A DNA stretch of 64,000 nt from Trichomonas vaginalis G3 (lineage: Eukaryota > Parabasalia > Trichomonadida > Trichomonadidae): contig NC_067205.1 of the NCBI RefSeq assembly GCF_026262505.1, positions 25,239,693 to 25,303,692 of the forward strand, read 5' to 3'. The notes beneath the pieces were generated by a model that did no database searches, was not told the origin of the DNA, and saw nothing but the letters and a program-made list of their open reading frames with translations. Positions 47,112 through 54,958 of this stretch are shown here, piece after piece (the first letter of the stretch is position 1; each line of letters opens with the position of its first letter). The position numbers and the translations under genes were made by a program.

Positions 47112-47696
47112 TTACTTTACATAACCACCCGCTGCCATAAGTCTTTGACGCCAACCCATACCAGCTAATGAAGGTTGACTTGGTTTAGTATTGAAACTAA
47201 CCTTTGGTTTTGGTTTTTCTTCAGTTTTTGGCTTCTCTTCTTCTATTGTTTTTTCGTCACTTTTCGGTTCATTTGACTTTACCTCACTTGCAGGAACAGT
47301 TGTGTCGTCAACATCTTCATAAATATCATATGCCATTTGTTTTTGTTTTCCTTTCAACTTTTTGTGTTTGTTGTAAAGTTTAGAATATTTCGACTCTAAG
47401 TCAATGAGATGTTCTATAATGAACTGTTGGTCAGTGAAGTATACTTTCCCATCTGTTGTCTCGAAAGCTCCTTCAGACTTCAATATTTTATTTGTGAGAG
47501 TCTGTTTCTTTTTTGAGATACTAGCCGTTCCATTTTTATGAAAAGTGACTTTGTAGTTAGAGTTTGTATTTCCAGACCTGGCACTTTCTATTATTGAATT
47601 TTTCTCTTCATCTGTAAGTTCTTTGACAGGTTTTGACAATGGTTCTGAACTTTTTGTTTGTGGTGTCAAATCTACCGTTTCAACTTCTTCGGTCAT
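47112..47696 (-). CDS. Charged protein next to the polymerase, right copy
   Basis: The ORF has 194 residues and looks whole. Order: acidic Ser/Thr start, YKVTFHKNGTASISKKK strands, Lys-rich helix (KHKKLKGKQKQMAYDIYEDV), Pro/Lys/Glu linker and a conserved ending GMGWRQRLMAAGGYVK. The compact conserved ending suggests a binding motif for a partner. The family is not recognised. The start follows TACTGAGATGAA as on the left. Confidence 0.6.
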   Translation of the reverse strand: MTEEVETVDLTPQTKSSEPLSKPVKELTDEEKNSIIESARSGNTNSNYKVTFHKNGTASISKKKQTLTNKILKSEGAFETTDGKVYFTDQQFIIEHLIDLESKYSKLYNKHKKLKGKQKQMAYDIYEDVDDTTVPASEVKSNEPKSDEKTIEEEKPKTEEKPKPKVSFNTKPSQPSLAGMGWRQRLMAAGGYVK

Positions 47697-47715
47697 TTCA
47701 TCTCAGTAAAAAATT

Positions 47716-47871
47716 TTAGTTTGGTTTGTTTTCAACTGGTTGTTTAGGTTTTTTATGTCGGTCTAAAACTTCCTGAGGTATAGGAAGAACTTGACAAACA
47801 CGTGGTGGTGTAACTGCTGGAAGCCGACAAATCCATCTTGAACCCATTTGTCTCAATGCTGTATTGTTCAT
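47716..47871 (-). CDS. Conserved 51-residue Polinton protein, right copy
   Basis: It starts MNNTALRQMGSRWICRLPAV and ends in a Lys/Pro/Asn tail; the counterpart is 8,893-9,045. Its leader again reads TACTGAGATGAAATG. The only clue is that frame and start are kept in both copies. Confidence 0.6.
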   Translation of the reverse strand: MNNTALRQMGSRWICRLPAVTPPRVCQVLPIPQEVLDRHKKPKQPVENKPN

Positions 47872-47890
47872 TTCATCTCAGTAAAAAACT

Positions 47891-48292
47891 TTACATTCCC
47901 CACGTTTGAGGCGGTTGCGGTTGGTTGTTGTTTACCCACTGTTGTGCATGGTTATATCCTCTGTTAAAGAATCTTTCACCTTGGTCCATATAGTGCCCTG
48001 CTTGGTTATAGTAGTCATTTGCTTTGTTATAGTAGTTTCCTGCTTGTCTTCCTACATTGTCCATCCATCCTTGAACTTTTCCTCTTGTTTCAGGATTTGG
48101 AATAAGATTTGCTGCATCTCGTGCTACCTCCCAACCTTTCTGTACAGTTTGTATAATAGGTTGTGCTTTCTCTTTCAGTATACCTAATGTACTCAAAATC
48201 TTCCTTCCAATTCCAAATGCACCTCTGGCTAGTGTTCCCACTGCGGGTAAAAATCTAGATGCGACTCCTGCTAATGCGCCAAATAAACCCAT
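47891..48292 (-). CDS. pVI-like minor capsid protein, block B lineage
   Basis: The ORF has 133 residues and looks whole. Residues 1-40 form a hydrophobic amphipathic helix (MGLFGALAGVASRFLPAVGT, then LARGAFGIGRKIL). A helical middle follows, then Asn/Tyr/Gln repeats (YYNKANDYYNQAGHYM) and a Pro/Gln end (QPPQTWGM). The profile resembles adenovirus pVI-type membrane-lytic cement proteins. The left element keeps only the last codons of this gene, at the A/B junction. Confidence 0.5.
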   Translation of the reverse strand: MGLFGALAGVASRFLPAVGTLARGAFGIGRKILSTLGILKEKAQPIIQTVQKGWEVARDAANLIPNPETRGKVQGWMDNVGRQAGNYYNKANDYYNQAGHYMDQGERFFNRGYNHAQQWVNNNQPQPPQTWGM

Positions 48293-48308
48293 TTCTTATG
48301 GGTTAAAA

Positions 48309-49268
48309 ATGACGAATTCAAACAAGGACCCCCATGTTTCTAAAGCAACAAAGAAAGCACTCATGGTAAAAATCTTTAGTTCAACACCAAATGCTTGGTT
48401 TATGGATATCTTGGAAAACATTCCGAGGTATAGAGAAGATGGACCACCATACTGGCTAATATTTGTCGGTCAAAACACAAGATACTGTGAAGCCATACCA
48501 TTATGGTCCAAAAATATTTTAGATGTGAAAACTGCTTTGACAATATTCGTTGACAAATACCATCCAACAAAACTGACATCTGACTGTGAAAGTTCTTTCA
48601 AATCAGACGATATTAAAAACTATCTGCGTTCAAAAAATGTAAACCAATATTTCATTGTCGACCAAAACCATTCTGCTCTTGGTGTCATTGACAGTTGTAT
48701 AAAAATCTTAAGAGACTTAAACCAACCACAAGGTGGTGAAGCAAATGAAATGTCATATGACGACAAGTATAGACACTTCTCCATGGCAAAGATGAGACAA
48801 GTTTTAAATATTTACAATAACCGTAAACAAAAAGGTTTGGGAAACCACTCCCCCGAAGAAATGAAAAACAACCCCGACTTAGAGAAAGACTATATATTTA
48901 ATAGTTTAGTCAAAAGAGACAAACAAGAAAGAATGCCGGGCTTCAAACTTCAGAAAGGTGACAAAGTAAAAATAGAAATACCTAAACGCGACCCATATGA
49001 AAATACTATTGACTATGACAACAATGGGAACTCGACAGGTACTCACATTCGTGTTCGTAAAAATAGAAGAAAGTATACAAGAGAATATTATGAAGTTTTA
49101 GGCAAACATGGCAAAATGTACAGACTGCAAGCAGAAGATAAAACTACTATTGTCAGACCTCGTTTCAAACTTGTCAAAGTTCAAGGTGGTATACTTTCAA
49201 AGACAGTTCCTAACAAATATAAGACAACTCCTGACGAATATGCTAAAGAAGTTGAAAATGACGACTAA
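48309..49268 (+). CDS. Retrovirus-type integrase of the Polinton
   Basis: The ORF has 319 residues and looks whole. The rve core has NAWFMDILENIPR (about 28), PYWLIFVGQNTRYCEAIPLW (about 48), LTSDCESSF (about 90) and the GVIDSCIKILRDLN helix (about 125). The C-terminal domain is SH3/chromo-like (LQKGDKVKIEIPKRD; YEVLGKHGKMYRLQ). It is expected to join the element ends to host DNA. It is divergent from the pVI-like gene with 16 bases between starts, and convergent with the fibre gene, overlapping by 4 bases. Confidence 0.85.
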   Translation: MTNSNKDPHVSKATKKALMVKIFSSTPNAWFMDILENIPRYREDGPPYWLIFVGQNTRYCEAIPLWSKNILDVKTALTIFVDKYHPTKLTSDCESSFKSDDIKNYLRSKNVNQYFIVDQNHSALGVIDSCIKILRDLNQPQGGEANEMSYDDKYRHFSMAKMRQVLNIYNNRKQKGLGNHSPEEMKNNPDLEKDYIFNSLVKRDKQERMPGFKLQKGDKVKIEIPKRDPYENTIDYDNNGNSTGTHIRVRKNRRKYTREYYEVLGKHGKMYRLQAEDKTTIVRPRFKLVKVQGGILSKTVPNKYKTTPDEYAKEVENDD

Positions 49269-50440
49269 GCATTTCTATACCATGCGTAAACTGTCATGTA
49301 AGGTGGCATGTAGTCTTTACTTTGTCCCGTTGTTTGCGTATACCCTGAAACGCGATGTGTATGGTCTCCTTCTCTCCAAGTGTCATCCCAGGAACCATTT
49401 ATAGCAAACTGAACGTCGTCTTTAACATCATATCCTTTACCTTTTGTCATTGTTGACCAAGCCCAATATTTATGCCTATGCAAACCTGCTTCAGATGTAC
49501 TTAAATTTATGTAGTGACTGTGCGCAGGTAAGTTTTCACCTGAAATCGTTTTACTTCCACCTGTTTCCTTTGAAGAGTTTGCACAATACAAAAACCTGTC
49601 GACTATTTGAGTCCAAGTTCCAAAACCAAGTACTACTTCTGGTCTGGTAGAGTTCATTGACGTATAAATAGAACCTATAGGATATAGTGTTTGAAGTATT
49701 TCTGTCTTTAATGTTTGAAGCTCTGTTTTGTCTGCTTTCTTCTCTAACATTGCTGGTAGTTCGTATGCTTCAAAGTTTCTGGTATGATCTTCGATATTCC
49801 TGCAACTCTTATCTAAAATGTTAAGAGTATCTTTTACGCTTGTACTTGGATTTTCTAATGGTGCACTTGAACCAAGGTCAAAGTTCAATACTATGTCGTC
49901 TGCTCTAAAAGTTGTAAAACTTGTATGTGTATGTCCAACGGCACTTTTACTGTTTAAGGTTTCTTGTAAGTTTGTAATATTTGCAATGGTATGTGTATGA
50001 GTCTTTTTAGAATATTCGTTTTCAGCTCTTGTCACTTCACTTGACATTTTATTGTCAACATATGTTTTGTCTGCTAGTTCAGGATGAGTATGTTCTTTCG
50101 TTGCATATGTTGCATCTGCTCTGTCATGTTCTTCTTGAACTTTTTCAATGACATACTCTTTGTCAGCTTTGTTGTCAATATCTGCTTTCAAAAGAAGTTC
50201 ATCTATAGGTTTCTCGTTTAAAGTTCCTTTTGTTGGATTTACACAGACAGTATGGTTCTTGTTGTCTTGAAATAGAAACTCGTCTGTCATTGGGTTTAAT
50301 GTCAGTTTTAAGTTTCCTTCTTTCAATGACTCAGATATCTTAGAATAGTTTGAAAAGTTTGTTGTGTTCTTATTTAGAGCTTGCAAAATGAGTTGTCGGT
50401 TGTGTTGTATTTCTCTCATAGACGCTGTTTCTTTCGACAT
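49265..50440 (-). CDS. Fibre protein with tail-collar type C-terminus, short form
   Basis: The ORF has 391 residues and looks whole. The N-terminal 100 residues are helical, the centre has repeated DKADK/TYATKEHTHPEL modules. Near residue 250 come YPIGSIYTSMNSTRPEVVLG, GFGTWTQIVDRFLYC and GGS, then a His-rich LPAHSHY patch and a terminal MPPYMTVYAWYRNA. This is the same family as 635-3,538 but without collagen repeats. Two internal patches are nearly identical to the long fibre; the tip region differs. Confidence 0.7.
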   Translation of the reverse strand: MSKETASMREIQHNRQLILQALNKNTTNFSNYSKISESLKEGNLKLTLNPMTDEFLFQDNKNHTVCVNPTKGTLNEKPIDELLLKADIDNKADKEYVIEKVQEEHDRADATYATKEHTHPELADKTYVDNKMSSEVTRAENEYSKKTHTHTIANITNLQETLNSKSAVGHTHTSFTTFRADDIVLNFDLGSSAPLENPSTSVKDTLNILDKSCRNIEDHTRNFEAYELPAMLEKKADKTELQTLKTEILQTLYPIGSIYTSMNSTRPEVVLGFGTWTQIVDRFLYCANSSKETGGSKTISGENLPAHSHYINLSTSEAGLHRHKYWAWSTMTKGKGYDVKDDVQFAINGSWDDTWREGDHTHRVSGYTQTTGQSKDYMPPYMTVYAWYRNA

Positions 50441-50458
50441 TTTTATTCTAGATAAAAT

Positions 50459-51307
50459 ATGCTTCCAATAGAAAAAGAAACTTCTAGAGTTGCTACAACT
50501 AAACCATTAGATGAACTTTTTACGAATGTCGGTCAAAAGTTTGAGACAGAGACCGTAAAGCATGAAGGCTATCGTTTTGACTACCCCTTAAGATGGCTAA
50601 GAGACCCATCCGTCACAAAAGCTGTTGGCTTTCGTAGAATGAAGTTCATTTCAGAAGCCATACATGGTTTCCCATTTACGGTCGCTTTTGAAATTCGATA
50701 CTATAACAAAGAGAAACGTACGTATGAGAAATTTGTACAGGGAAAACTTTTACAAGTTAGTTTGCTTGTAAACTTAGAAACAACTCTTCAAGCTTTTCAA
50801 GAAAAAATAAACGATATCTATCTCGAATATGCAAAACAGTACAACATTGACGAAGGAGAGTACCATCTCGATATTTTATATGACAGGAAAAATGCAACTG
50901 TTAAAATCAATAGAATAGAAGACCTTGGAGAAGACGTTTATATTTCTACAAAATATAACAACTTGGCATGGTATAGATTTTTGAGGATGTTAAATCAGCC
51001 TGCAGAATATCCAGTACACCCGAACTTTTATGAAGTCGAAAACCCTAATGGAACATATGAAAATGTTTTCGACTCAGATGCTATTATAGTTCATGCTTCA
51101 TTTTCTGGTGCACAAAACTCTTTTTTATGCTTGGCAAATGACTTTTACGAAAAACCTACAAAGCTATATGAACCACCAAGTGGAAGTATTTCAGACTTTC
51201 AAGTATGGTTTACAACAGATGGAAGAAAGAGAATAGTTCCATTATACCACGCGTTTTACTTAGAACTTAGTTTCATATACAACTACTATCGAACGGTAAA
51301 AATATAA
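50459..51307 (+). CDS. Jelly-roll-like structural protein, second type
   Basis: The ORF has 282 residues and looks whole. It is homologous to 44,013-44,873 at moderate identity (RVATTKPLDELFTNVGQKF; FDYPLRWLRDPSVTKAVGFR; FQVWFTTDGRKRIVPLYHAF). It is divergent from the fibre gene with an 18-base gap. Two diverged copies in one element suggest two related capsid vertices or layers; this is inferred. Confidence 0.6.
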   Translation: MLPIEKETSRVATTKPLDELFTNVGQKFETETVKHEGYRFDYPLRWLRDPSVTKAVGFRRMKFISEAIHGFPFTVAFEIRYYNKEKRTYEKFVQGKLLQVSLLVNLETTLQAFQEKINDIYLEYAKQYNIDEGEYHLDILYDRKNATVKINRIEDLGEDVYISTKYNNLAWYRFLRMLNQPAEYPVHPNFYEVENPNGTYENVFDSDAIIVHASFSGAQNSFLCLANDFYEKPTKLYEPPSGSISDFQVWFTTDGRKRIVPLYHAFYLELSFIYNYYRTVKI

Positions 51308-51310
51308 TTT

Positions 51311-51553
51311 TTAATACGGTTGAGGTGTTGGATTTGGTTGCCAACTAGACTGGGGTGCAGGTTCAGGCTGTTGTATAACAGGAGCTTGTTCTTCTGGTTC
51401 AGGGTCTTTAGGTATAATACCAACGAACTGACCTACTCTTTTACCAATATTTTTGACTCCGTTCCAAATTCCTCTTCCGACAGATTTTATTCCATTCCAT
51501 ATACCTCTTCCAACATTTCGAAAGAAGTTTCCTATTCTTCCAAAGAAACCCAT
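51311..51553 (-). CDS. Small amphipathic pVI/pX-like protein
   Basis: The ORF has 80 residues and looks whole. Residues 1-45 are a repeating basic-aromatic amphipathic helix (GNFFRNVGRGIWNGIKSVGR, then GIWNGVKNIGKRVGQFVG). The rest is a Pro/Gln-rich tail. The helix resembles membrane-disrupting or DNA-condensing peptides of adenovirus-like particles. The GRGIWNG(I/V)K motif occurs twice, as an internal duplication. Confidence 0.5.
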   Translation of the reverse strand: MGFFGRIGNFFRNVGRGIWNGIKSVGRGIWNGVKNIGKRVGQFVGIIPKDPEPEEQAPVIQQPEPAPQSSWQPNPTPQPY

Positions 51554-51571
51554 TTTACTATATGTAAAAAT

Positions 51572-51934
51572 CTAATGTCCGCCTAGTCTTTTACGTTTCC
51601 TGTTGAGTTCCATAGCATTCTTTAACTGGAGCTCATACATTCTATTTCTCCTCTGGTAGAAAACATATTCCGGGTCAACTCCTGTGTTCGCGTCATCTGC
51701 ATAGAGTTGTTTATATCCCACTTCAGGGTTTGTATAAAACTCTTCCCATCTCATATTTGCATACCATGGTGGCAAACCTAACGCAGCGTCATTTGACATG
51801 GCAGTTTGCATTTGTACATCTGTTGGCACTTGACCATAGTTTGCCATTGCAGTTTGTATTCTAACTTCATTTGGAATATTCGCTGGGTTTGGTTGTCCAG
51901 GTTGCTGTGCATTCGCTAAGTTCTGTGCGTCCAT
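51572..51934 (-). CDS. Uncharacterised 120-residue protein with internal repeat
   Basis: The ORF looks whole. The N-terminal half carries two repeats of the (V)RIQTAMAN / VQMQTAMSN type within a Pro/Gln/Asn-rich stretch. The C-terminal half has WYANMRWEEFYTNPEVGYKQ and ends in a basic NRKRKRLGGH. It lies in a same-strand run of small genes ending with the methyltransferase. Function is unknown; it is possibly a virion protein. Confidence 0.5.
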   Translation of the reverse strand: MDAQNLANAQQPGQPNPANIPNEVRIQTAMANYGQVPTDVQMQTAMSNDAALGLPPWYANMRWEEFYTNPEVGYKQLYADDANTGVDPEYVFYQRRNRMYELQLKNAMELNRKRKRLGGH

Positions 51935-51957
51935 TTAATATTAGATAAAAATATCTC

Positions 51958-52089
51958 TTACGAGTACATATGCTGAACATTTGCTGGCATTGGTTCATCT
52001 TCATATTCTCTATATCTTTCTGCCACGTCAAATAAGTAAATGACACAATGGAAAAAACCTAAAACAAGTAGTCCTATTTCAAACCACAT
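51958..52089 (-). CDS. 43-residue single-pass membrane protein
   Basis: It starts at 52,089 inside the end of the methyltransferase gene (16-base overlap). It has an N-terminal transmembrane helix (WFEIGLLVLGFFHCVIYLF) and a short acidic tail (RYREYEDEPMPANVQ). Coding is supported by the strong hydrophobic profile and the overlap-style spacing. Function is unknown. Confidence 0.5.
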   Translation of the reverse strand: MWFEIGLLVLGFFHCVIYLFDVAERYREYEDEPMPANVQHMYS

Positions 52090-52892
52090 TTACTTACCAA
52101 TAAAATTTCTTTGTTATGACACTTTTTCCGGTTTATAGGACCTCTCTCATATTCTATCTTGTCATATCTAAACTCATAGTCATGTATGTCCTCTAACCAT
52201 CTCATGACACTTTCCAAACCACTTTTATCGGATGTAAAGTAAAAGCATGGATGGTTATGTAAAACGTCTAAAGTTTCTAAAGAGTCTCTCAAAGTCCAGT
52301 CTACTTGGTATTGAAAATCGCATGTGTTATAGAACGGCGGGTCTACTATAAAGAAAACATTTTCCTTGTTTTTATATTTTTCATACAACTCTGTCCAATG
52401 ACATCTCACAAACTCTATACCCTCAGTATATTTTTCTATGTTCTCTTTGAAAACCTTTGTATAGTTAAGATATAAAACTTTTGACATAAGTGTTTCAATG
52501 TCATGAACTCTTATAGAACCACTATATAATAGTCTAGCAGATATACTATCCCAGTCAATATATTCTGCTTTTTTCAAAACCTCTCTTACAATATTTTTGT
52601 TATCTAATGGTATACGTTCCATCTTGCCTATAGGTATCTTTTCTTTCAACTCACTCAATATTTTGTTTGTGTCTGGTATATGTTTGAGACGGTTCATATA
52701 GTTGTCGAAGTCATTGCATATAATCTTTGAGTCAGGAAATACAGTATGGCACAAATGGGATATATAGAAACTTCCACCGAACAAATCTACAAATGTTAGA
52801 CCATTCGGTAGTTTCTTAAGTTCTCTCAATAGAATATCTTTACATCTACTCTTATTTCCAAAGAAGGGTAACGGTGGTTTTGTAAAATTCAT
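52074..52892 (-). CDS. Dam-like (D12 class) DNA adenine N6-methyltransferase
   Basis: The ORF encodes 272 residues from ATG 52,892 and looks whole; the frame is open further into the terminal repeat, but 52,892 is the natural start after TTTATATTTAATAAAA-type sequence. Motifs: PLPFFGNKSRCKDILL at the N-terminus (AdoMet motif I region), TFVDLFGGSFYISHL, IICNDFDNY, and the catalytic FFIVDPPFYNTCDF (DPPF form of motif IV) near residue 190. This family methylates adenine, often in GATC. It is the outermost gene before the right terminal repeat. Confidence 0.85.
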   Translation of the reverse strand: MNFTKPPLPFFGNKSRCKDILLRELKKLPNGLTFVDLFGGSFYISHLCHTVFPDSKIICNDFDNYMNRLKHIPDTNKILSELKEKIPIGKMERIPLDNKNIVREVLKKAEYIDWDSISARLLYSGSIRVHDIETLMSKVLYLNYTKVFKENIEKYTEGIEFVRCHWTELYEKYKNKENVFFIVDPPFYNTCDFQYQVDWTLRDSLETLDVLHNHPCFYFTSDKSGLESVMRWLEDIHDYEFRYDKIEYERGPINRKKCHNKEILLVSKCGLK

Positions 52893-52942
52893 TTTATATT
52901 TAATAAAAATGTTTTTTTCCTGAAAAGTGACAGAAAAGTGAC

Positions 52943-52992
52943 TGGGGCTAGAGGGCACGAAGTGCCTGGAAGCCCCACTACCTTTTTTTTTT
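52943..52992. repeat. Right terminal inverted repeat of the right element
   Basis: TGGGGCTAGAGGGCAC-GAA-GTGCCTGGAAGCCCC, then ACTACC and a T-run. The inner stem is GGGCAC/GTGCCT, against GGGCGC/GCGCCT in the other ends. Confidence 0.88.
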
Positions 52993-53116
52993 ATTGCCAC
53001 TCAAAAAATCACGATTTCAATTTTTCTCGAAATCTAGCCTTGAAGTGTATGTTAATTTTACTAAATATAAGCATTATATTATATGCTAATTGACTTTTTG
53101 CATTCGTCTCTATTAA

Positions 53117-53428
53117 ACATGTATATATATATTCCTCCAAAGTTCTTTCAATTTCATTGAAAGGGAGGAAAATAATAAAATAATTCCAATAGAAAAAGGA
53201 GAAGAAAGCAAGCCAGATGATGGAAATAAAACTGATAATTCGATAACTCCGACGAATTCACCTAAACCAGGAGATTCTTCAAAGAAAGGCCTTACAAATC
53301 AGGAAAAGGGTATGATAGCTGGTATAGTGGTCGCTGTTGTAGTAAGTGTCGCAATTGTTGTAGGGATTTTTTTATTCCGCAAAAAATGTCAACGAGAGGA
53401 CTCAGCTGAAGAAGTACAAAATATTTAG
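53117..53428 (+). pseudogene. 3' remnant of a host type-I membrane surface protein
   Basis: The open frame without an ATG has a polar, Pro/Ser/Asp/Lys-rich stalk (NSPKPGDSSKKGLTNQEK), one transmembrane helix (GMIAGIVVAVVVSVAIVVG), a basic anchor (FRKKCQRE) and a short acidic tail. The stop is at 53,426-53,428. The ending has the same layout as the two surface proteins downstream (54,959 and 58,095). It starts only 125 bases from the Polinton end, so the 5' part was probably lost or displaced by the insertion or a later rearrangement. Confidence 0.7.
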
Positions 53429-53594
53429 ATATTAGAATTTCAAAAATTGAATCAATTTAGTATTTGAAAAAAAGAAATTTAAATTTTGGTTTGTTTGTAA
53501 TATTTAAACATCTAATGTAATTTTTAAACGAGTTTTTATAAGAAATGAGCTTAAAACTATTTAAATTCAAAATCAAGAATTTCATATTTTCGTT
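53429..53594. promoter_or_regulatory. Promoter region of the ankyrin gene
   Basis: TTTCATATTTTCG ends 8 bases before the ATG at 53,595. TCATA at 53,582-53,586 fits the trichomonad initiator pattern (TCA-pyrimidine-T/A) and would give a very short 5' leader. Confidence 0.5.
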
Positions 53595-54863
53595 ATGTTT
53601 TCAATTAGCCTTGATGATACTGTAAAAAGGTTTGCAGAGTTCTTAGAATTGGATGACATCATGAGTTTCCTTACGTTGGATGAATTATGCGGCTCAATTA
53701 GTAGGATCAACTTTAATAATCAACTTGCTACAAAATTTGTTTCAAAAGTATTTGATGAATGCACTAAAATTGAAAAAAATAAGCTTCTTAGCTTAATGAA
53801 ATTTTCTCCTGGTGACGATGCCACTCAAAATTTCAAATTATTCGAATTAATTCTAACCAGTTTAGAAATTCCGATATTAAACACACTATTTCAATCGATA
53901 AAAACACAGTTTAACACCAAAAAACAAGAACCTTCTCAACCGCCATCTGTAAAAAGTGAAAAGAAGACGCCTTCATCTGTTCGTTCAAAGGAACCCTTAC
54001 AATCATCTGATTATGAATTATGTTTATTGGTTGGTATCGGCGATGAAGCAGACCTTCGAAAATATATAGATTCACATACTGATATTAATTTTTATTGTGA
54101 AACAGATAAAAAATTGACTCCAATGATGATAGCATGCAGATTCGGACATCTCAACATTGTTAAATTACTTTGCAGCTATGGTGTTGATATAAATAGACCT
54201 AATTCGGATGGATATATCCCTCTTATTTCAGTAATTCAAGGCGATAATTTGGAAATCATCAAATATTTATATACTATCAATTTAAAAATTCCAGAAAACA
54301 TAAATGAAAATAAATTGGTAAACATAGCTGCAATTTATAACTCTCTTAGAGTTATGCAATACTTTGTGGATGAATGGTATATGACAGTTGATTATGAATG
54401 CTGTCTATATGCTGCTAGACATTCCAATGAAATTATGTTGAATTATTTATGGAATAAATTTCCAGAAATGCAGGAAACGAAGAAGGAATGCTGTATTGTA
54501 GCAGCTCATTATGGTAATGTTAAAGCAATTAACTTTTTTTACGATTCAAAGTATGTAGATATTAATGCTACAGATAGTAAAGGAAGGACAACATTGATGG
54601 AAGCTATTAGAGCTAATCAAATAGAAACTGCAAAATTAATTATTGATAAAAATTGTGATGTCAATATAAAATCAGTTAAAAACAAGGATGCATTGTTTTA
54701 TGCAGCAAGAAATGGAGATGTTAATTTTCTTGAGTATCTCATAATGAAAGGAGCAATTATTGATGACATTAATAAGTTGATAAAAGTGGCAGAAAAAGCT
54801 GATAAATCAAAAATGGTAACATTTTTTAAGTTGCAAAATGATTATGCTAAGAATTATCAGTGA
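53595..54863 (+). CDS. Ankyrin-repeat protein (trichomonad type)
   Basis: The ORF has 422 residues and is intact and intronless. The first 110 residues are a helical domain seen in front of many trichomonad ankyrin proteins (LDDTVKRFAEFLELDDIMSF). A Ser/Lys-rich linker follows. From about residue 140 there are seven to eight ankyrin repeats, some degenerate: LTPMMIACRFGHLNIVKLLC, SDGYIPLISVIQGDNLEIIK, GRTTLMEAIRANQIETAKLI, KDALFYAARNGDVNFLEYLI. It is a protein-protein interaction scaffold, probably cytoplasmic. The partner is unknown. It belongs to a very large family in this organism. Confidence 0.85.
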   Translation: MFSISLDDTVKRFAEFLELDDIMSFLTLDELCGSISRINFNNQLATKFVSKVFDECTKIEKNKLLSLMKFSPGDDATQNFKLFELILTSLEIPILNTLFQSIKTQFNTKKQEPSQPPSVKSEKKTPSSVRSKEPLQSSDYELCLLVGIGDEADLRKYIDSHTDINFYCETDKKLTPMMIACRFGHLNIVKLLCSYGVDINRPNSDGYIPLISVIQGDNLEIIKYLYTINLKIPENINENKLVNIAAIYNSLRVMQYFVDEWYMTVDYECCLYAARHSNEIMLNYLWNKFPEMQETKKECCIVAAHYGNVKAINFFYDSKYVDINATDSKGRTTLMEAIRANQIETAKLIIDKNCDVNIKSVKNKDALFYAARNGDVNFLEYLIMKGAIIDDINKLIKVAEKADKSKMVTFFKLQNDYAKNYQ

Positions 54864-54958
54864 TTAATTCTAATTCATTTATTATGTAAATTTCCTTAAA
54901 AAGCCTATTAATTTGAAAGAATACAATATTTTTATTTTGACAACATTTTAAATCATTC
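54864..54958. other. Short AT-rich gap between convergent host genes
   Basis: The 95 bases between the ankyrin stop and the stop of the minus-strand stalk protein hold TAAA-type polyadenylation-like signals on both strands and nothing else visible. Confidence 0.5.

Larger units (their letters stand above)
28757..47885 (-). repeat. Right arm of the 19-kb inverted repeat
   Basis: This is the inverted counterpart of 8,862-28,186. Homology stops inside the last codons of the pVI-like gene that begins at 48,292. Beyond that point the two elements carry unrelated or only distantly related blocks. Confidence 0.9.
28757..52992. mobile_element. Maverick/Polinton element, both ends present
   Basis: The element is 24.2 kb long and bounded by inverted repeats of about 48 bases, each with an A/T-run at its outer edge (28,757-28,803 and 52,943-52,992). 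Parts in order are: large Gln/Pro-rich protein, major capsid, small structural genes, penton-like, SF3 helicase, candidate SSB, packaging ATPase, KilA-N and GIY-YIG genes, jelly-roll-like protein, DNA polymerase B, pVI-like, integrase, fibre, second jelly-roll-like gene, second amphipathic protein and Dam-like methyltransferase. No convincing 6-base target duplication is visible next to the A/T-runs. It is broken, with roughly a dozen or more breaks concentrated in its first 10 kb and in the polymerase gene; several genes look whole. The age looks young. Confidence 0.92.

Noticed and set aside
1-52992. Adenovirus-type maturation protease commonly found in Polintons
   Set aside because: None of the ORFs shows a recognisable His...Cys protease pattern by eye; several unknown small proteins remain, so a divergent form cannot be excluded.
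52985-53005. Target-site duplication of the right element
   Set aside because: The bases outside the A/T-runs (CTGAAT on the left, ATTGCC on the right) do not match, so no duplication is claimed.
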